NCBI RefSeq assembly: GCF_003589595.1
Contig: NW_020653945.1
Location: forward strand, 8,184,976 to 8,248,975
DNA from: Hyposmocoma kahamanoa
Taxonomy: Eukaryota; Arthropoda; Insecta; Lepidoptera; Cosmopterigidae
Length of the DNA: 64,000 nt
Reading direction: 5' to 3'
Part shown: positions 35,365 to 47,069 of the stretch, in pieces
Layout: each line of letters starts with the position of its first letter
Position numbering within the stretch: the stretch's first letter is position 1
Notes under the pieces: model-generated
Told to the model about the DNA's origin: nothing
The model's database searches: none
The model's input: only the letters and a program-made list of their open reading frames with translations
Made by a program: the position numbers and the translations under genes

Positions 35365-35987
35365 CTCTATATTTGTATTCAAGTATTTTCGTACTTAAAA
35401 GAAGGTCTGAACCTGTATGTAATTTTGTTAACATTTGAGACGAAAAAAAGTTTCTTTTTTATTTATTTATGTTCCTGTTCATTCAATTTGGTTGGTTTTT
35501 TTTTGTTCTTTTGTTAATGTACGTTTTTTCCATAAAACATTTATACCGATTTATTCACCACGCCACCACAACTAAAATTTAACATTACTAATTCAATAAT
35601 ATATAAATTTACAATTAATGTTACAGTGTCAGGAGAGCGAGCCTCAGCACCCACTGAATAGAGCATACGCGCACTGATTTTCAGCTTATCTCCACTGTTG
35701 TGAATAGACATATACATAAAAATACACATACAGAAACCTAAATAAAACTTAAAACTACTGAAATTCACAACACACACATTTACATCTGTAACATTTTACA
35801 AAAAGAGCAACAAACTATACCTATATATACATATGTAAGTAACTATGACAGAGCAAATCATATAATTGAAAAACAAATCCGCCAGGCAATTTACCTTATC
35901 TAATTGTTCTCATTACATCATGTTAGTTAATCTCTATGTACCAATAAATACCAAATGAATAGTGAGGAATCACACAAATAGCTACTA

Positions 35988-35990
<3 letters not shown>

Positions 35991-36036
<46 letters not shown>

Positions 36037-36046
36037 NNNNNNNNNN

Positions 36047-36085
<39 letters not shown>

Positions 36086-36093
36086 CACACACG
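35991..36093. repeat. (CA)n microsatellite containing a 10-N gap
   Basis: The ca run is broken by N at 36037-36046, so the true length of the array is unknown. Confidence 0.9.
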
Positions 36094-36794
36094 TAACGAT
36101 AGCAAATAATACGTTCAAGTATCTCTTAATTGCCTTGAAAGGATCCTACTCGTACCACAATTGACAGTCCTATCAGCGGGTATTTTTGTATTATTACTGA
36201 ATCCCTTTTTGGTCAATGTATGCAAGATAGTTATTTTTACCGACCAGGATATATAGGTTTTATTACTATATTTTCATTCAAATGTACCATTTCCATCACA
36301 AAACTCGTACCTACAAAAAATAATAAAATATCACATTTGTTAGCATATACTGTTATTCATATTAGTCTCACTTAACGCATACGCACAAACTTGAATGTGC
36401 CTAAACCTACAATACATTGGACGAATAGAATGTCAAGGAAAACGCTTCTTCTTTCTCTTTCATTTACTTCCTTGAGGAATTATAGAGGAAATTATTATGA
36501 AACAAAAAAAAAATCTTTATTTGTTTCATTATACTTTCGCTGATTCGTTTCACTACATATCGACACCGGAAAGAGATCTTGTCGTATCTCGAAAAATAAC
36601 AAAATGAGTTTTTTACATATTTGGAATCAGAAAAAAATTCCGCATTTTTTGGTTTAGGTGTAATAATTCTATGACTATATTTTTTCGTTATGCGACGTCG
36701 ATTTTGGCACTGGTTTATTACGAAACACACGAAAAAATGGTGTCAAAAGTAAAAATTTGCTATTTTTTGTGATAGAATAGATACACCAAGAATT

Positions 36795-37034
36795 TTGCTT
36801 ACATTTTTAGCACCACATCACAAATGCCTTCAGACGTCTTGTAGTGTCTTCTTTTAAGGTCCATGTTACGCAGCCGTACATGACGATAGGCCAGATGTAA
36901 CATAAAAGTAACCTGACTCGGAGTTTACGACAGCACAGAACTTTCCTCATGTTGTTAAAAGAGACTCGAGCAATTCCTATCGGGGTCTTGATTTCCTGAT
37001 CAGATTCCCACGCTTCATTTACCCAAGCCCCCAA
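36795..37034 (-). mobile_element. Non-LTR reverse transcriptase C-terminal fragment
   Basis: The minus strand frame reads EIKTPIGIARVSFNNMRKVL, LLLCYIWPIVMYGCVTWTL and TTRRLKAFVMW. The YG..TWTL pattern is typical of the region after the reverse transcriptase palm in non-LTR elements. No 5' or 3' end is recognised. Confidence 0.65.
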
Positions 37035-37049
37035 ATACTTTTACTGTCC

Positions 37050-37860
37050 CATCAGATACAGAAACGTTAGGGCTCCCATCCGTATTTCTCGAGACCAGAC
37101 AGAACTTCAGAAAATATTCGACGATCCCCTTCTTTACATACTTTCAAACGACGTGTCAAGGAGCACTTTCTTGAGCAGTGACTTCTTTCCCTTTCTGCCT
37201 TTAATGTCCTTGTTCTGTTGTTATTATAATCCTTCATCATAATATAATAAGTAAATATTTTTATAATTATTATTTATGTATTTACATTGATATCATTGTG
37301 TATTTATTATTTTTATTTATTTACTTTAAAACATTGACTTACAATTATATGGACGTCGGGTTCGCGCTAAAAAGTGTCCGCACTTGTAAGGCGCTAAAAT
37401 CGTATACAGAGCGCGACACTCCGCTTTAGTCTTCATTTGTTCTACGGACAGCGCGATACTGCGATGACATAACAATTTAAATTTCGAATAGGTTGACTTG
37501 GGACATTTTTTTCGTGGTTTTTGTATTAGACCCGTCGTCCATTTATTTGTAAGTCAATGCTTTAAAATGATATATTATTGTGTTTATTATTAATATTTAT
37601 TTATATTATATACTATATTTATTATTAGTATTTATTAATATTGTTTCTCAATCTATCGCTGTGGTATCTTGTATCTTGGTTGCACCCCCTTCTAAGTACT
37701 TTTCCTATCCTAAGGTTGCCTGGAAGAAATTGCTACTTAGCAATAAGGCCGCCTGTTGTGCGTATGTTTATCTGTACATGTGTTTATGTTCGTGTGTTTA
37801 TCTGTGCAATAAAGTATATTCAACTTCGTCTTGTTTATGTTCATTGATAAACCGGTTTTC
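37050..37860 (+). mobile_element. Non-LTR 3' end with 3' UTR, split by a foldback element
   Basis: The frame with PYFSRPDRTSENIRR and TFKRRVKEHFLEQ (about 37080-37175) is the usual C terminus of jockey-like elements. The 3' UTR resumes after the insert with ggttgcctggaagaaattgc, ataaggccgcctgttgtgcg and gtgcaataaag. The insert is the inverted repeat element at 37327-37568. Confidence 0.6.
37327..37568. repeat. MITE-like element, about 38-bp imperfect terminal inverted repeats
   Basis: taaaacattgacttacaatt at the left end and its near complement at 37528-37568 (aatgctttaaaa) enclose a GC-richer core (gcgctaaaaagtgtccgc). Confidence 0.55.
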
Positions 37861-37889
37861 TCGCTACATTCATTCACCACCAGCTCGAT

Positions 37890-38125
37890 GTCCTGTTAAT
37901 ACAAGAAACCATGTTCGTCAACTATTGTGCGGTTCGCATTGATAGATCAAACTCCCCCCTCGGCGGCAGCATTATATATTACAAAAGATTGCCTCATTGC
38001 ATCCCTTTCGACTCTCTCCCGACAGCGTACATTGAGGCATCGGTGTGTCGGCTGGACCTCACTGGCCACCCACCGATCACTCTCATTTCAGCTACTTCTC
38101 TCCTGATACTTCCCGATCGCTAATT
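37890..38125 (+). mobile_element. Non-LTR endonuclease fragment
   Basis: Readable pieces are LLIQET-like at about 37895, then RSNSPLGGSIIYYKRLPH and TAYIEASVCRLDLTGHPPIT. These correspond to the N-terminal endonuclease of jockey-like elements; the frame then ends. Confidence 0.55.
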
Positions 38126-38189
38126 CCTTTTTTTTTATAAAAAATAAGTGTGCATTTGACCTCCATCTCATACGATTCGCAGTGACTCA

Positions 38190-38275
38190 GAGTCGTATTC
38201 TCTCTACTCAATGCTCAAGTCAGGACTTGAGTATGATTTCAAGCACTACAAATCATACTCAAGTCCTGACTGAAA
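38190..38275. repeat. Relative of the foldback element at 4551-4727
   Basis: It contains ctcaagtcaggacttgagta, then the inverted actcaagtcctgac, preceded by gtcgtattctctctactcaa. Confidence 0.5.
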
Positions 38276-38819
38276 GGAGTGACTTTTACTACATTCAACA
38301 ACAGAAGTTATGTCATTTTTACAAAAAACAAGTTTTGGATTTTAGATGGCACATTTAAAGTAGTTCCTTCCATATTTCAACATCTGTACCTATACTCTAT
38401 GCAAATTTTTCTGAAATATATAACAAAGTAAAAACTTTTCCTTTATTGTTTTGTTTGTATACCAACAAAGACACGAGATCGTACGATGTGTTATATAAAT
38501 ACGGTTCAGAGAACAACATGAATATTGTACCAAAAATTTGCATCTTGGATTTCGAAAAGCTGCTATGTCAAGTCTACGTTCTAATTAAGAAAATCTTGTA
38601 CTCCATGGTTGTCTATCGTATCGTCATGGATTATATATATATATATATACCGTCAAGTGGTTAACTTCAAGGTACGCAAAAGATTCAAATTTTAACACTG
38701 AGATAAAATGTCCATTGACGTTAAGTTTTCTACCTGCATCAGAAATCCCTTTATATTTTCACAAATTAGAAGAAAAACTGGATGGTGAGGAAATAATATA
38801 TGAATTAATAACGCCATAT

Positions 38820-39370
38820 CCTTATAACAGTGGGAACCTCTACTCTCGGAGTTGTTGACGAGTATGTCTACCTCGGACAAATCGTCCAATTAGGCAGAGC
38901 CAACTTCAAGAAAGAGGTCTATCGTCGAATCCAACTCGGACTTTCGGGAAGCTCCGGCACGTCTTCTCGTCCGCAATACCTTATCCCTCAAAACAGTATT
39001 GAAGAAGTCTTCGAGCAGTGTGTGTTGCGAGCGATGACCTACGGCACAAACTCGGCATTTCTCTACGTGATCGAATCAGAAAAGAGCAGATCCGTAGAAG
39101 AACGAAAGTCAGTGACATAGCTCAAAGGATTAGCAAGTTGAAGTGGCAGTGGGCAGGGCACATAGCTCGTAGAACTGACGGCCATTGGAGCAGAAAGGTT
39201 CTTAAATGGAGACCGCGAACCGGAAGGCGTCCAGTGGGATGACTACCTACTAGGTGGACGGATGACCTGATAAGGGCTGCGGATAATCAATGTATATAAG
39301 TCACGTCCGAACGGCTGGTCTGGAAATCTTTAGGGGAGGCCTACGTTCAGCAGTGGAATGTTATCTAAGA
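38820..39370 (+). mobile_element. Non-LTR endonuclease-reverse transcriptase C-terminal fragment
   Basis: Frames carry VVDEYVYLGQIVQLGRANF, then, in another frame, LRDRIRKEQIRRRTKVSDIA, KLKWQWAGHIARRTDGHW and TRWTDDLIRAADN, ending WKSLGEAYVQQWN. This is the conserved C-terminal part of a widespread insect element. Internal deletions and shifts show that it is dead. Confidence 0.75.
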
Positions 39371-39539
39371 ATAATAATTTTGTCGAAACGAATTTTCAGC
39401 AATCTAAATTATACGGAAAACAGACAGTATAACAAACATGATTAGAACAAACAAACTTTTGCCTACATAAGTGTAATAATAAATGTTCTAATAATAGGTT
39501 TTCGGACAAACGATATTTCTACTGTAAGACATTTCTGTG

Positions 39540-40690
39540 TTACAAACTTTCCGCCCGCCTCAGACGTTATATCGTATCTCGCAATCTCCTCCCTGATGAA
39601 CAGTTCGGCTTTAGTTTAGTGGAGCATATCTCCGAACAATTCGATCAGTCCCATTTTATGCCCACTGGCGCCCTCTTCTTTGATGTGGCTAAGGCCTTCG
39701 ACAACAACGGCTTACTTTACAAGCTGCACAATGTCGGCGTGTCTGAACGTCTTGTGCACATTATTCGACACTTCTTGTCGAATTGCTCGTTCCTCTATTG
39801 ACTCGAAGGCGCACTCTACTCCCCTCATTCCATAAGAGCCGGAGTCCCGTAAGGCTCTGTCCTATCGCCCCTCCTATTCCCCCTGTACACTAGCGACATT
39901 CTAAAGTATCAGTCTGTAAATCTCGCCTTTTTTGCTGACGACACTGCGCACTGCTATTTGGCGCGCAGCTCGAAGTTAGTTTTCTCGGCCCTCCAATATG
40001 CCACCACACGCCTAGGCGAGTGGTTTCGCAGATGGAGAATCGAAGTAAAACTCGACAAAAGCGCGGCGGTATTCTTCACGTGAAGTAACCAGTTCAGCCG
40101 TAGGCGACAAAATCTCACCCCGATAACTCTTTTCGGCCGCCCAATCCCTTGGGAGAACATGATCAAATACTTAGGAATTACGCTCGATAGGAAGCTGTCA
40201 TTCAAAGCACAGGTGAAAACCGACCGCGATCGCGCCCACTTTGTAATGAGCTGCCTCCATCCCCTCCCTAACTAGTATAGTAAGCTCTCCCTTCGTAACA
40301 AGGTGGGATTGCACACGACCTGCATCTGCCCAATTATGACGTACGCTAGCGTCGTTTTCGCACAGGCGAATCCCGCCATCATCCATCGCCTGTAGGCCCT
40401 CCAAAATAGATCCATGAGCAAAGTGACGGATGCCCGGATGCCGACGGAAGTCCTCGACGTCCTTATCACTCTCGCCACTTTGAAGGCCAACCACATCGCT
40501 AACCAGTCTCACTCCACACATAAAAACCATCCTTGCCGGCGAGATCGTAAAGCCCCTCATTTCAGCACATACTAACTCTACTAGATATTCTCTCCTACAG
40601 CACGCCCTTTTGGCGGAAGTTGCCCAGTAGCGCCTTGAGCCGAGATCCGTGCCCGCTTGGGTCTCCTCAGGTCCGCTACTTAGTTTTAGT
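39540..40690 (+). mobile_element. Jockey-like reverse transcriptase, degraded
   Basis: Palm and fingers motifs can be read across several stops: SRNLLPDEQFGF, LFFDVAKAFDNNGLLYKLHN, SVLSPLLFPLYTSD and AFFADDTAHCYL (the FADD box carries the catalytic Asp pair), then the thumb region KLDKSAAVFFT, IKYLGITLDRKLSFKAQVK and LRNKVGLHTTCICPIMTYAS. At least seven in-frame stops or shifts are present. Confidence 0.8.
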
Positions 40691-40699
40691 TTTTGGTGG

Positions 40700-42325
40700 G
40701 TACTTGGTACTTGGTGCAACGGGCTGGTATCCGCAACTCGACGACAAGACGCCTATTTTGGTGGGTACTAAGATAGTAATTTTGATGTGTGTCAGAATAA
40801 CGTTTGTTTTACAAGACTAATATTTATTAGTCCATATACCATATAGTATATTAAACCATATTTTAGTCAAGTAAAAATATCATTTAATACTTTCTTGTAT
40901 TCTTTTATTCGTTCATTATTAAAACAAAGGCAGATATTAGGTTTTAACTGAGTCATAAAACATATAATGCAGTTAGGTTAGGTACTGATAATGTTTGGGG
41001 ATATCCAAAACCATTGGGTGTTGTTGGTGATTCTCTCAATTTTTTATTTTAAAGTATATCAGATTCTGAACAAGCATTACACTAACATGATTGTTATTGA
41101 ACGCAACCGTTTTACGTGAATATGCTTATAAACTTACGTGCCTTTGTTTTGATGGCTTATCATATCGGATTCTATATACTTCGGAACATGTTAAATTACG
41201 AATTACCTACCATCATTACAATTCTTTAGAGGATTATGGAGTAGCGAAATGGACATACTAGATGATAGTTATAGGCACTTATAGCTTAATGGTGTAAGTC
41301 TTTTAATCAGCTATTAACACCGTGTCCATTCAAGTTGTAATGTCTTTTTACTGCGTGTATTGTACATTTATCCTTACTGAGTATTATCTCATATAATAAA
41401 TTACAAAAAATAACGTAATAATGAAATATTAGAAAACATTATTTATTTAATAATTTATTTGATGGGAAAAATACAAATCTCATTTAACAGAACGAAAACT
41501 CAAACAAAAGGTACTGCATATTTCTAAAACAAATTTCTTCCTGTAGACCTAAATAACCTAAATAGAACACTTGAGTTTACGTACACAACAAAACAAAAAT
41601 TTTGTAATACAAAAACAATAATCAATAATATTAAATATTACAAACTATATGTTTTTTTTAAATTTATTAAGGCTTTGGCAAAGCCATCAGCCTAAACATG
41701 AAGTTTAAATATGTTTCTGTAAATATGGCTGCCACAAAGAGGATAGGCAATTTGAGGCGGCGTGCTTGGATTGACTCGGGATTCCTTAAAACGGGCCGAT
41801 ACGGGTATTTTATTTCGAGATTCGTATAATTTCGCGTTTTAATCTTCGATTAAGGCACAATAGCACTATCCTATTCCACTTTAAACTAGATTTCACAAAA
41901 TAATTGAAAGTCAAAATAAAAACGACACTTTTCCCTCCAAAAGGTCCAGAGCGAATCCCCAAACTATATGTACATGGTTCTTTGTAAAATACTTTTTTTT
42001 TATATACATGACAGGCAAATGACTCCACTCCACCTGATGTTAAGTGGAAACAACTAACAACTATATTACTAAGATATATCATAAACAACAACTTTTGTAC
42101 CATACTTTTAATAAAAATCGTCACATTTTATTTTTGTCCAAAAACGAGAATATTTAAATAGACCGCTCTAAACAGTGATAATTCTGTGCGGTAACAAAAA
42201 AAAAGCACGCACCACCAAAATTATTACTTGAATGACAGCACGCTGGAGGCGTTGCTAAACAACTTACTACCAATCATTGTACCAAATACAATAAAATTGG
42301 CAGATAGTACAACAAAAACTTAAAA
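40700..42325. other. No gene seen
   Basis: AT-rich sequence without protein-like frames or clear repeats. Confidence 0.4.
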
Positions 42326-42326
42326 G

Positions 42327-42440
42327 TTTATTTTTACTAAATTTATTATGTTTTGTAAAAAGTCTTGGAACAAAAGTAGTTGTTTGTGATGTTAGTAATA
42401 TAGTCCTGCGAGATTGTTAGCATTTTACAAATAAGCCTGT
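42327..42440. repeat. Dispersed repeat, copy 2 (see 15790-15887)
   Basis: It shares aaatttattatgttttgtaa and attgttagcattttacaaat with the first copy, with a short insertion in the middle. Confidence 0.5.
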
Positions 42441-42561
42441 ATACCTAAATACTTAGATAAATGCATATTTTAATAACAGTGTATAAATAATGCTCTTTAA
42501 CTCTCATTTTTCAAAATAGTTAACGATTTAGTTTCGTGAAACATGTGTTAAATATGTTTTT

Positions 42562-42832
42562 GTAGTAGAAGAGCTCCTTGTGAAAGTGTTCGTCCGAAGA
42601 AGTACTGCCACCTTACCAATTTCTGCCGCCAAGCAATAATGTGTGCATTACTGCGTTCCAGTCTTGAAGGGTAAGGGTGCTGGTTAAATTATAGGCACAT
42701 GGGATTGTCAATTTATGTTCCAGAGTGACGGACGCTCTGGCAGTACCCCTCGGATCTTTGCGATTTATAGGTGTGTCACTTACTACCAGGAGCACGATTT
42801 GTTCGTCCTGTCTGTTGATATTATAAAAAATA
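42562..42832 (+). mobile_element. Family R repeat, copy 6
   Basis: It starts gtagtagaagagctccttgt and ends gttgatattataaaaaat. Point changes have closed the frame seen in copies 1, 3 and 8. Confidence 0.75.
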
Positions 42833-42834
42833 AA

Positions 42835-45525
42835 AATATAATTTCAAACTTTGAATTTCACTAATTATTGGTAAGAAGTTAGATTCCTGCCCGTAACGTC
42901 TCGTGAAATTTAGTGTAATGCTATTAAGTAATAACATTTAGCATTGATGGCCTATTCGATATTATTAAATGCTAAAACGAGCTATAAGTACAAGATAATA
43001 AAATATACGTTTTATAACTGTTAGGCACGCAGCGGTGTGCGGAGCTGCGTTTGTAAACGTTGTACCGAAGTATCTCAGTTTACATACAAAACAAGCACCA
43101 CACACTGACAACGCGCAGAGGAGTGCGGCGAGACACAGGGTATAAGTACACTGTGCAGATTTTTATGCGAAAGAACGTTTTCATGTTGCAGTTGTCTGCA
43201 ATGGATCTCGACGTCGACTTGGTTATCAAATGACTCATCTTTTACTTTGAATAAGTTCTAAAAGTCCTCGCGTTAAGAACTCATTCACTTAATCATGTTT
43301 ATTGATTCAAATGTACACTTAGCTAATGGTAAGCACGTGCTATACGATATTCTTATACGTGTAGTGTCAGAATTTTTGGTTTTTTAGCATTGTTCGCCAA
43401 ATTTTGTTATCGCTTGTGAATTTTGCAACTTGCTAAAGCTGATGGCAAGGTTACTCATGTACCGGGAAGTTGCGTTGCCTCTGTTTTACCACTCAAAAAG
43501 AGCAAGGTCGTCAACAGAAAAAAAACGCGTAGATATATGTTTTAGAGGAATAATAACATAATGAATGGCTGAATTATAGGCTTAATTATGTTAATGTAAG
43601 AATCTGGTTGAGTATGCGTGCATACAGTCAGACCAATAATGAAGATCTATTCTACTTTTAGTACATTATCGGACGGTTCTGTGTGTCCAATTAAGCTTTT
43701 ATTGTAGAATAGTATGTAGGTAGAATACAAACCACCTTTGTCTTGAATGTACTACTTACTCCGTTTTAGCTGCACTGCCCTCCTAGTCATAAACAATGTA
43801 TTTTCATTTTGGTAAATTTCGAGGTATTGCTGCCTAAAGTTTTTTTTTCTTTAAAAAATGTCCATTACACTGATTTTGCTCAAGAATAAAATTGAAACTA
43901 AATATGATTTCAAAAAATCGCTTCCAAGAGGTGTTAGATCCCGTTTCGCTGATTCCAGACATGTTAATAACTCAATTTAGCTAAAAATGTAGATTACATT
44001 GTTTTTGATAAGGACGGCAGTGCACCGAATTTCTTCTCTATTTGTTGGTTTGCTTTAGATATCTTTTTAATTACCTAGTCTAAATAAACCTAAATCTACA
44101 TTATTTACATTTAACACCTTATCATTTTACCTACATAGCAAAAGTTAAAATAGACGTAACGAAAACTAGTAAGTTTGTAGAGGTGTACAGTTGTTTTTAA
44201 GATATATTGTAATGAAAACCATGAATGAATATGTATAATAAATAATAAATTGTTTATTAAATAACTTATTGTATATTGTTCGTATTTTATTATAACCTTT
44301 TCTTGTATGTCTTTTCTAAAAAAATATGGTTGATCAGCGACTTTTAAGCTGACTGTACTTAGTACGAAGTGTGTAAAAATATTTATACCTCCTTACTTAG
44401 GTACTTAGATCCCGTTTGTTATTAGAATACAGAGAAAAACTAGCATAACATATCTATCTTAGATTATTATAACACAAACAAAGACTTCGAGACAACTAAT
44501 TGTACTACACATCTATTCATCTTTATGCAATCAATCCGTAAATTATTCGTGTGGTGATCTAAAATAATTACAATTACACAATCCTTAAAAGAGTTGGTTC
44601 TAAAATTTGAGTCTCGATGGTAAGCATTTACGAAATGCCTAATAAAGCTTATTATATTTTCAATTGGGTAAGTCATTACTTTTTATATTCTCAGAAATAC
44701 GTGTAGCCACCGCTGGGTTTGAGTAGTTATACAATAGTTAAACAAATCGGCGCTTTAAACTTACCGTAATCTTTTCCCATGTCGCGAAAACGTTTGTTAA
44801 TCTCTTTACATCAAAGTAATTCAATTTAACACACCAAAAGGTGCCTTTAAAATACAATCACAGATTTCGCATTGTTATTATTTTCCATTGAGCACAGTCA
44901 CTTTCGTGGTAATCCACTAATTCACGCATATATTTTTAAATATAAATTGTAGTGGTCGATTTTGAATGACAAACTTGATTATTATGAGTTTAATTTTAGT
45001 GTAAACAATTTTTATTTACGACAGACGCGAAAGAGAAAGTTTAACGAATGAACAGAGTTTGCCGACACACGCTCGAGTGTTTCGGTGTTGGCTGTACGAC
45101 TGAGAGACTGAGTGAGTGAACCACGGTAGTGTAACCGGCTGATTCACTATGCTTGAACAATAATAAAATGTAGCTATCGTTTTGTAATGCTCTTTCTATA
45201 GCTGTATCGGTTCGGTTCACGTTCATTTCTTGCTGATTAAGGGGACAGAGTCTTTACTTTTGCTGTAAAGAACCAATATGAGGATTAACGATAAGGTTTC
45301 TAAGAGTCGTCTGTGTTCAATATTACTCATGTTAATTTCCCGTTCAAAACTCATTCTTTTGTTATCTACAGTAATAGGCTTAAGTTGAGCTTCAAAATGG
45401 TTGAAGAGCACTCCTTTTACATAATATTATAATGTTAACTTGTTTTATTTTGTTGAATTCATTTGAAAAAATTAATTAATAACATAATTACGTCAATCAG
45501 CAACAGGCTTCGTCACTTAAAAATT
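42835..45525. other. No gene seen
   Basis: AT-rich; frames are short and lack protein character. A less AT-rich patch lies at 43020-43150. Confidence 0.4.
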
Positions 45526-45529
45526 AATA

Positions 45530-45665
45530 ATGTACTTCGCCAGACTTAAGCCGACGACCCAACTCCCTGATGAGTTCTTTGGCCTTCGCAACCCAAGTCC
45601 CCGCAGTCTCCGCTGCAATTGGCACAAAACCTATTAAAATTGGTACATCGGTTCCAGGGCACACT
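45530..45665 (-). mobile_element. Short non-LTR C-terminal remnant
   Basis: The minus strand reads LIGFVPIAAETAGTWVAKAK and ELIRELGRRLKSGEVHY followed by a stop. It resembles the conserved tail of some non-LTR polyproteins. It is too short for firm placement. Confidence 0.4.
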
Positions 45666-45716
45666 ACTTGACATGTTTCAATTTTGTTCAATTAATTAAT
45701 GATTCGATTTCTACTC

Positions 45717-45967
45717 TTTGGAAATGAAACTATTTTTTCGGATCTAATTTGCGGACATTTGTTTTGTTTAAACAAAGCAACGTTTCGGGCACTTTACAGA
45801 CTCCATGTTATGTAGTACTTTGCATTAGGTATAGACATAAGTGATTGATGATTTTGCCATTTCAGTTAGTCGAGACCACGGGATCTGCTGTTGGGGTCGT
45901 AACGTTGGTTTATTAAAAAAAAAAACTAATTTATTAACTAGAGCCGAAAAAATAGTTTTTTTTCCAA
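45717..45967. repeat. Diverged relative of the foldback at 30339-30499
   Basis: The left end ggaaatgaaactattttttc and centre acgtttcgggcactttacag are similar to the other copy. The right end gccgaaaaaatagttttttt is an imperfect complement. Confidence 0.5.
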
Positions 45968-46519
45968 TAATTATTAATTAATTTGGTAGACATTTAAAAA
46001 ATAATTCCGTGAATGGTAGCATGAGATATCAATTATTTAGTTATAGAACACTCGAATATTGTCATGTTTGTGTTAACATTATTAATTATTTTTCCTACGA
46101 TTAATTGTAGTAAAAAATAATTTGTATATCTATAAGTTCAAATCGATCTGATATGGCTACAGCCCATATGACTACACGTGGCGTATAAAGCAAGCGTACA
46201 TTAATCAAATTAAACAATTAATGATGTAAAGTTATGTAAAAAATATAAGAATATAAGTACGTCTTATGCATGCGTGACTTATATAATTATAAATTTTTTT
46301 GTCAAATCAGTATTGAGTAATGACGCAGAGGGAAATTCCGTTATGCACCCACTTTTCCTTAACAAAATCTATATAATTATTATTATTATTATTAAACTTC
46401 ATTTCTAGTAACTTTTACGTGACTCATATGTGTGTTAGTAAATTTCTTATGAACTAGGAGTTAGATTTAAAATAATTGATTTATATGTTGTGCACACGCA
46501 TGAGTAGGCGCAGTTCAAG

Positions 46520-46735
46520 CTGTTCGCAAGAGGTTAGCAATCATATTCAGGATAATATTAGGAACTGGTCAGCACCCTGCTCACCATGGAGGCGGCGCGC
46601 TTGCGCGTGACGGCATGTAGCCTTCCACACTTGCCTTGCGGAATATCTCCTGGGCGCCGCCGGATAGCCCCAGCACCATCCTGAACGCGTTATTATACTA
46701 GACGAGGAGGGCTTCTTAAATCGTTCATCGCGGAG
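46520..46735 (-). mobile_element. Worn non-LTR fragment
   Basis: The minus strand contains NALRMVLGLSG and, in another frame, remnants equivalent to the end of an endonuclease-reverse transcriptase (GYMPSRASAPPPW). It has numerous shifts. Confidence 0.4.
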
Positions 46736-46828
46736 GCTGTGATTAGCCCACTACTAACTACACTATTAACATTACATTTCACGCGTGCACCTGGCGAACC
46801 TACGATCCATCACGTTCGCTTGTACATA

Positions 46829-47068
46829 AAAGAGTTCGTCCAGGGTAGTACTGCCACCTCACCAATTTCTGCCGCCAAGCAGTAATGTCACCATTACTGA
46901 TGATTGATGATAATTCGGTTGTTAAGGGTTTACCCTTAAAAACCGGAACGTAGATCACCTTTAGGTGCTGGTGAAATTACAGGCACATGGGACTTGGTAA
47001 CTTATGTCCGGGGTGACGGGCGCAGTGGCAGTGCCCCTCAGATCTTTGTGATATTATAAAAAAAAAGA
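46829..47068 (+). mobile_element. Family R repeat, copy 7
   Basis: It lacks the first 20 bp and the segment before the tail, and has an insertion (gatgattgatgataattcgg) near the middle. It ends gtgatattataaaaaaaaag. Confidence 0.7.
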
Positions 47069-47069
47069 T

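Noticed and set aside
35049..35438. Protein-coding frame of 129 codons
   Set aside because: More than a third is the Thr-His translation of a (CA)n microsatellite.
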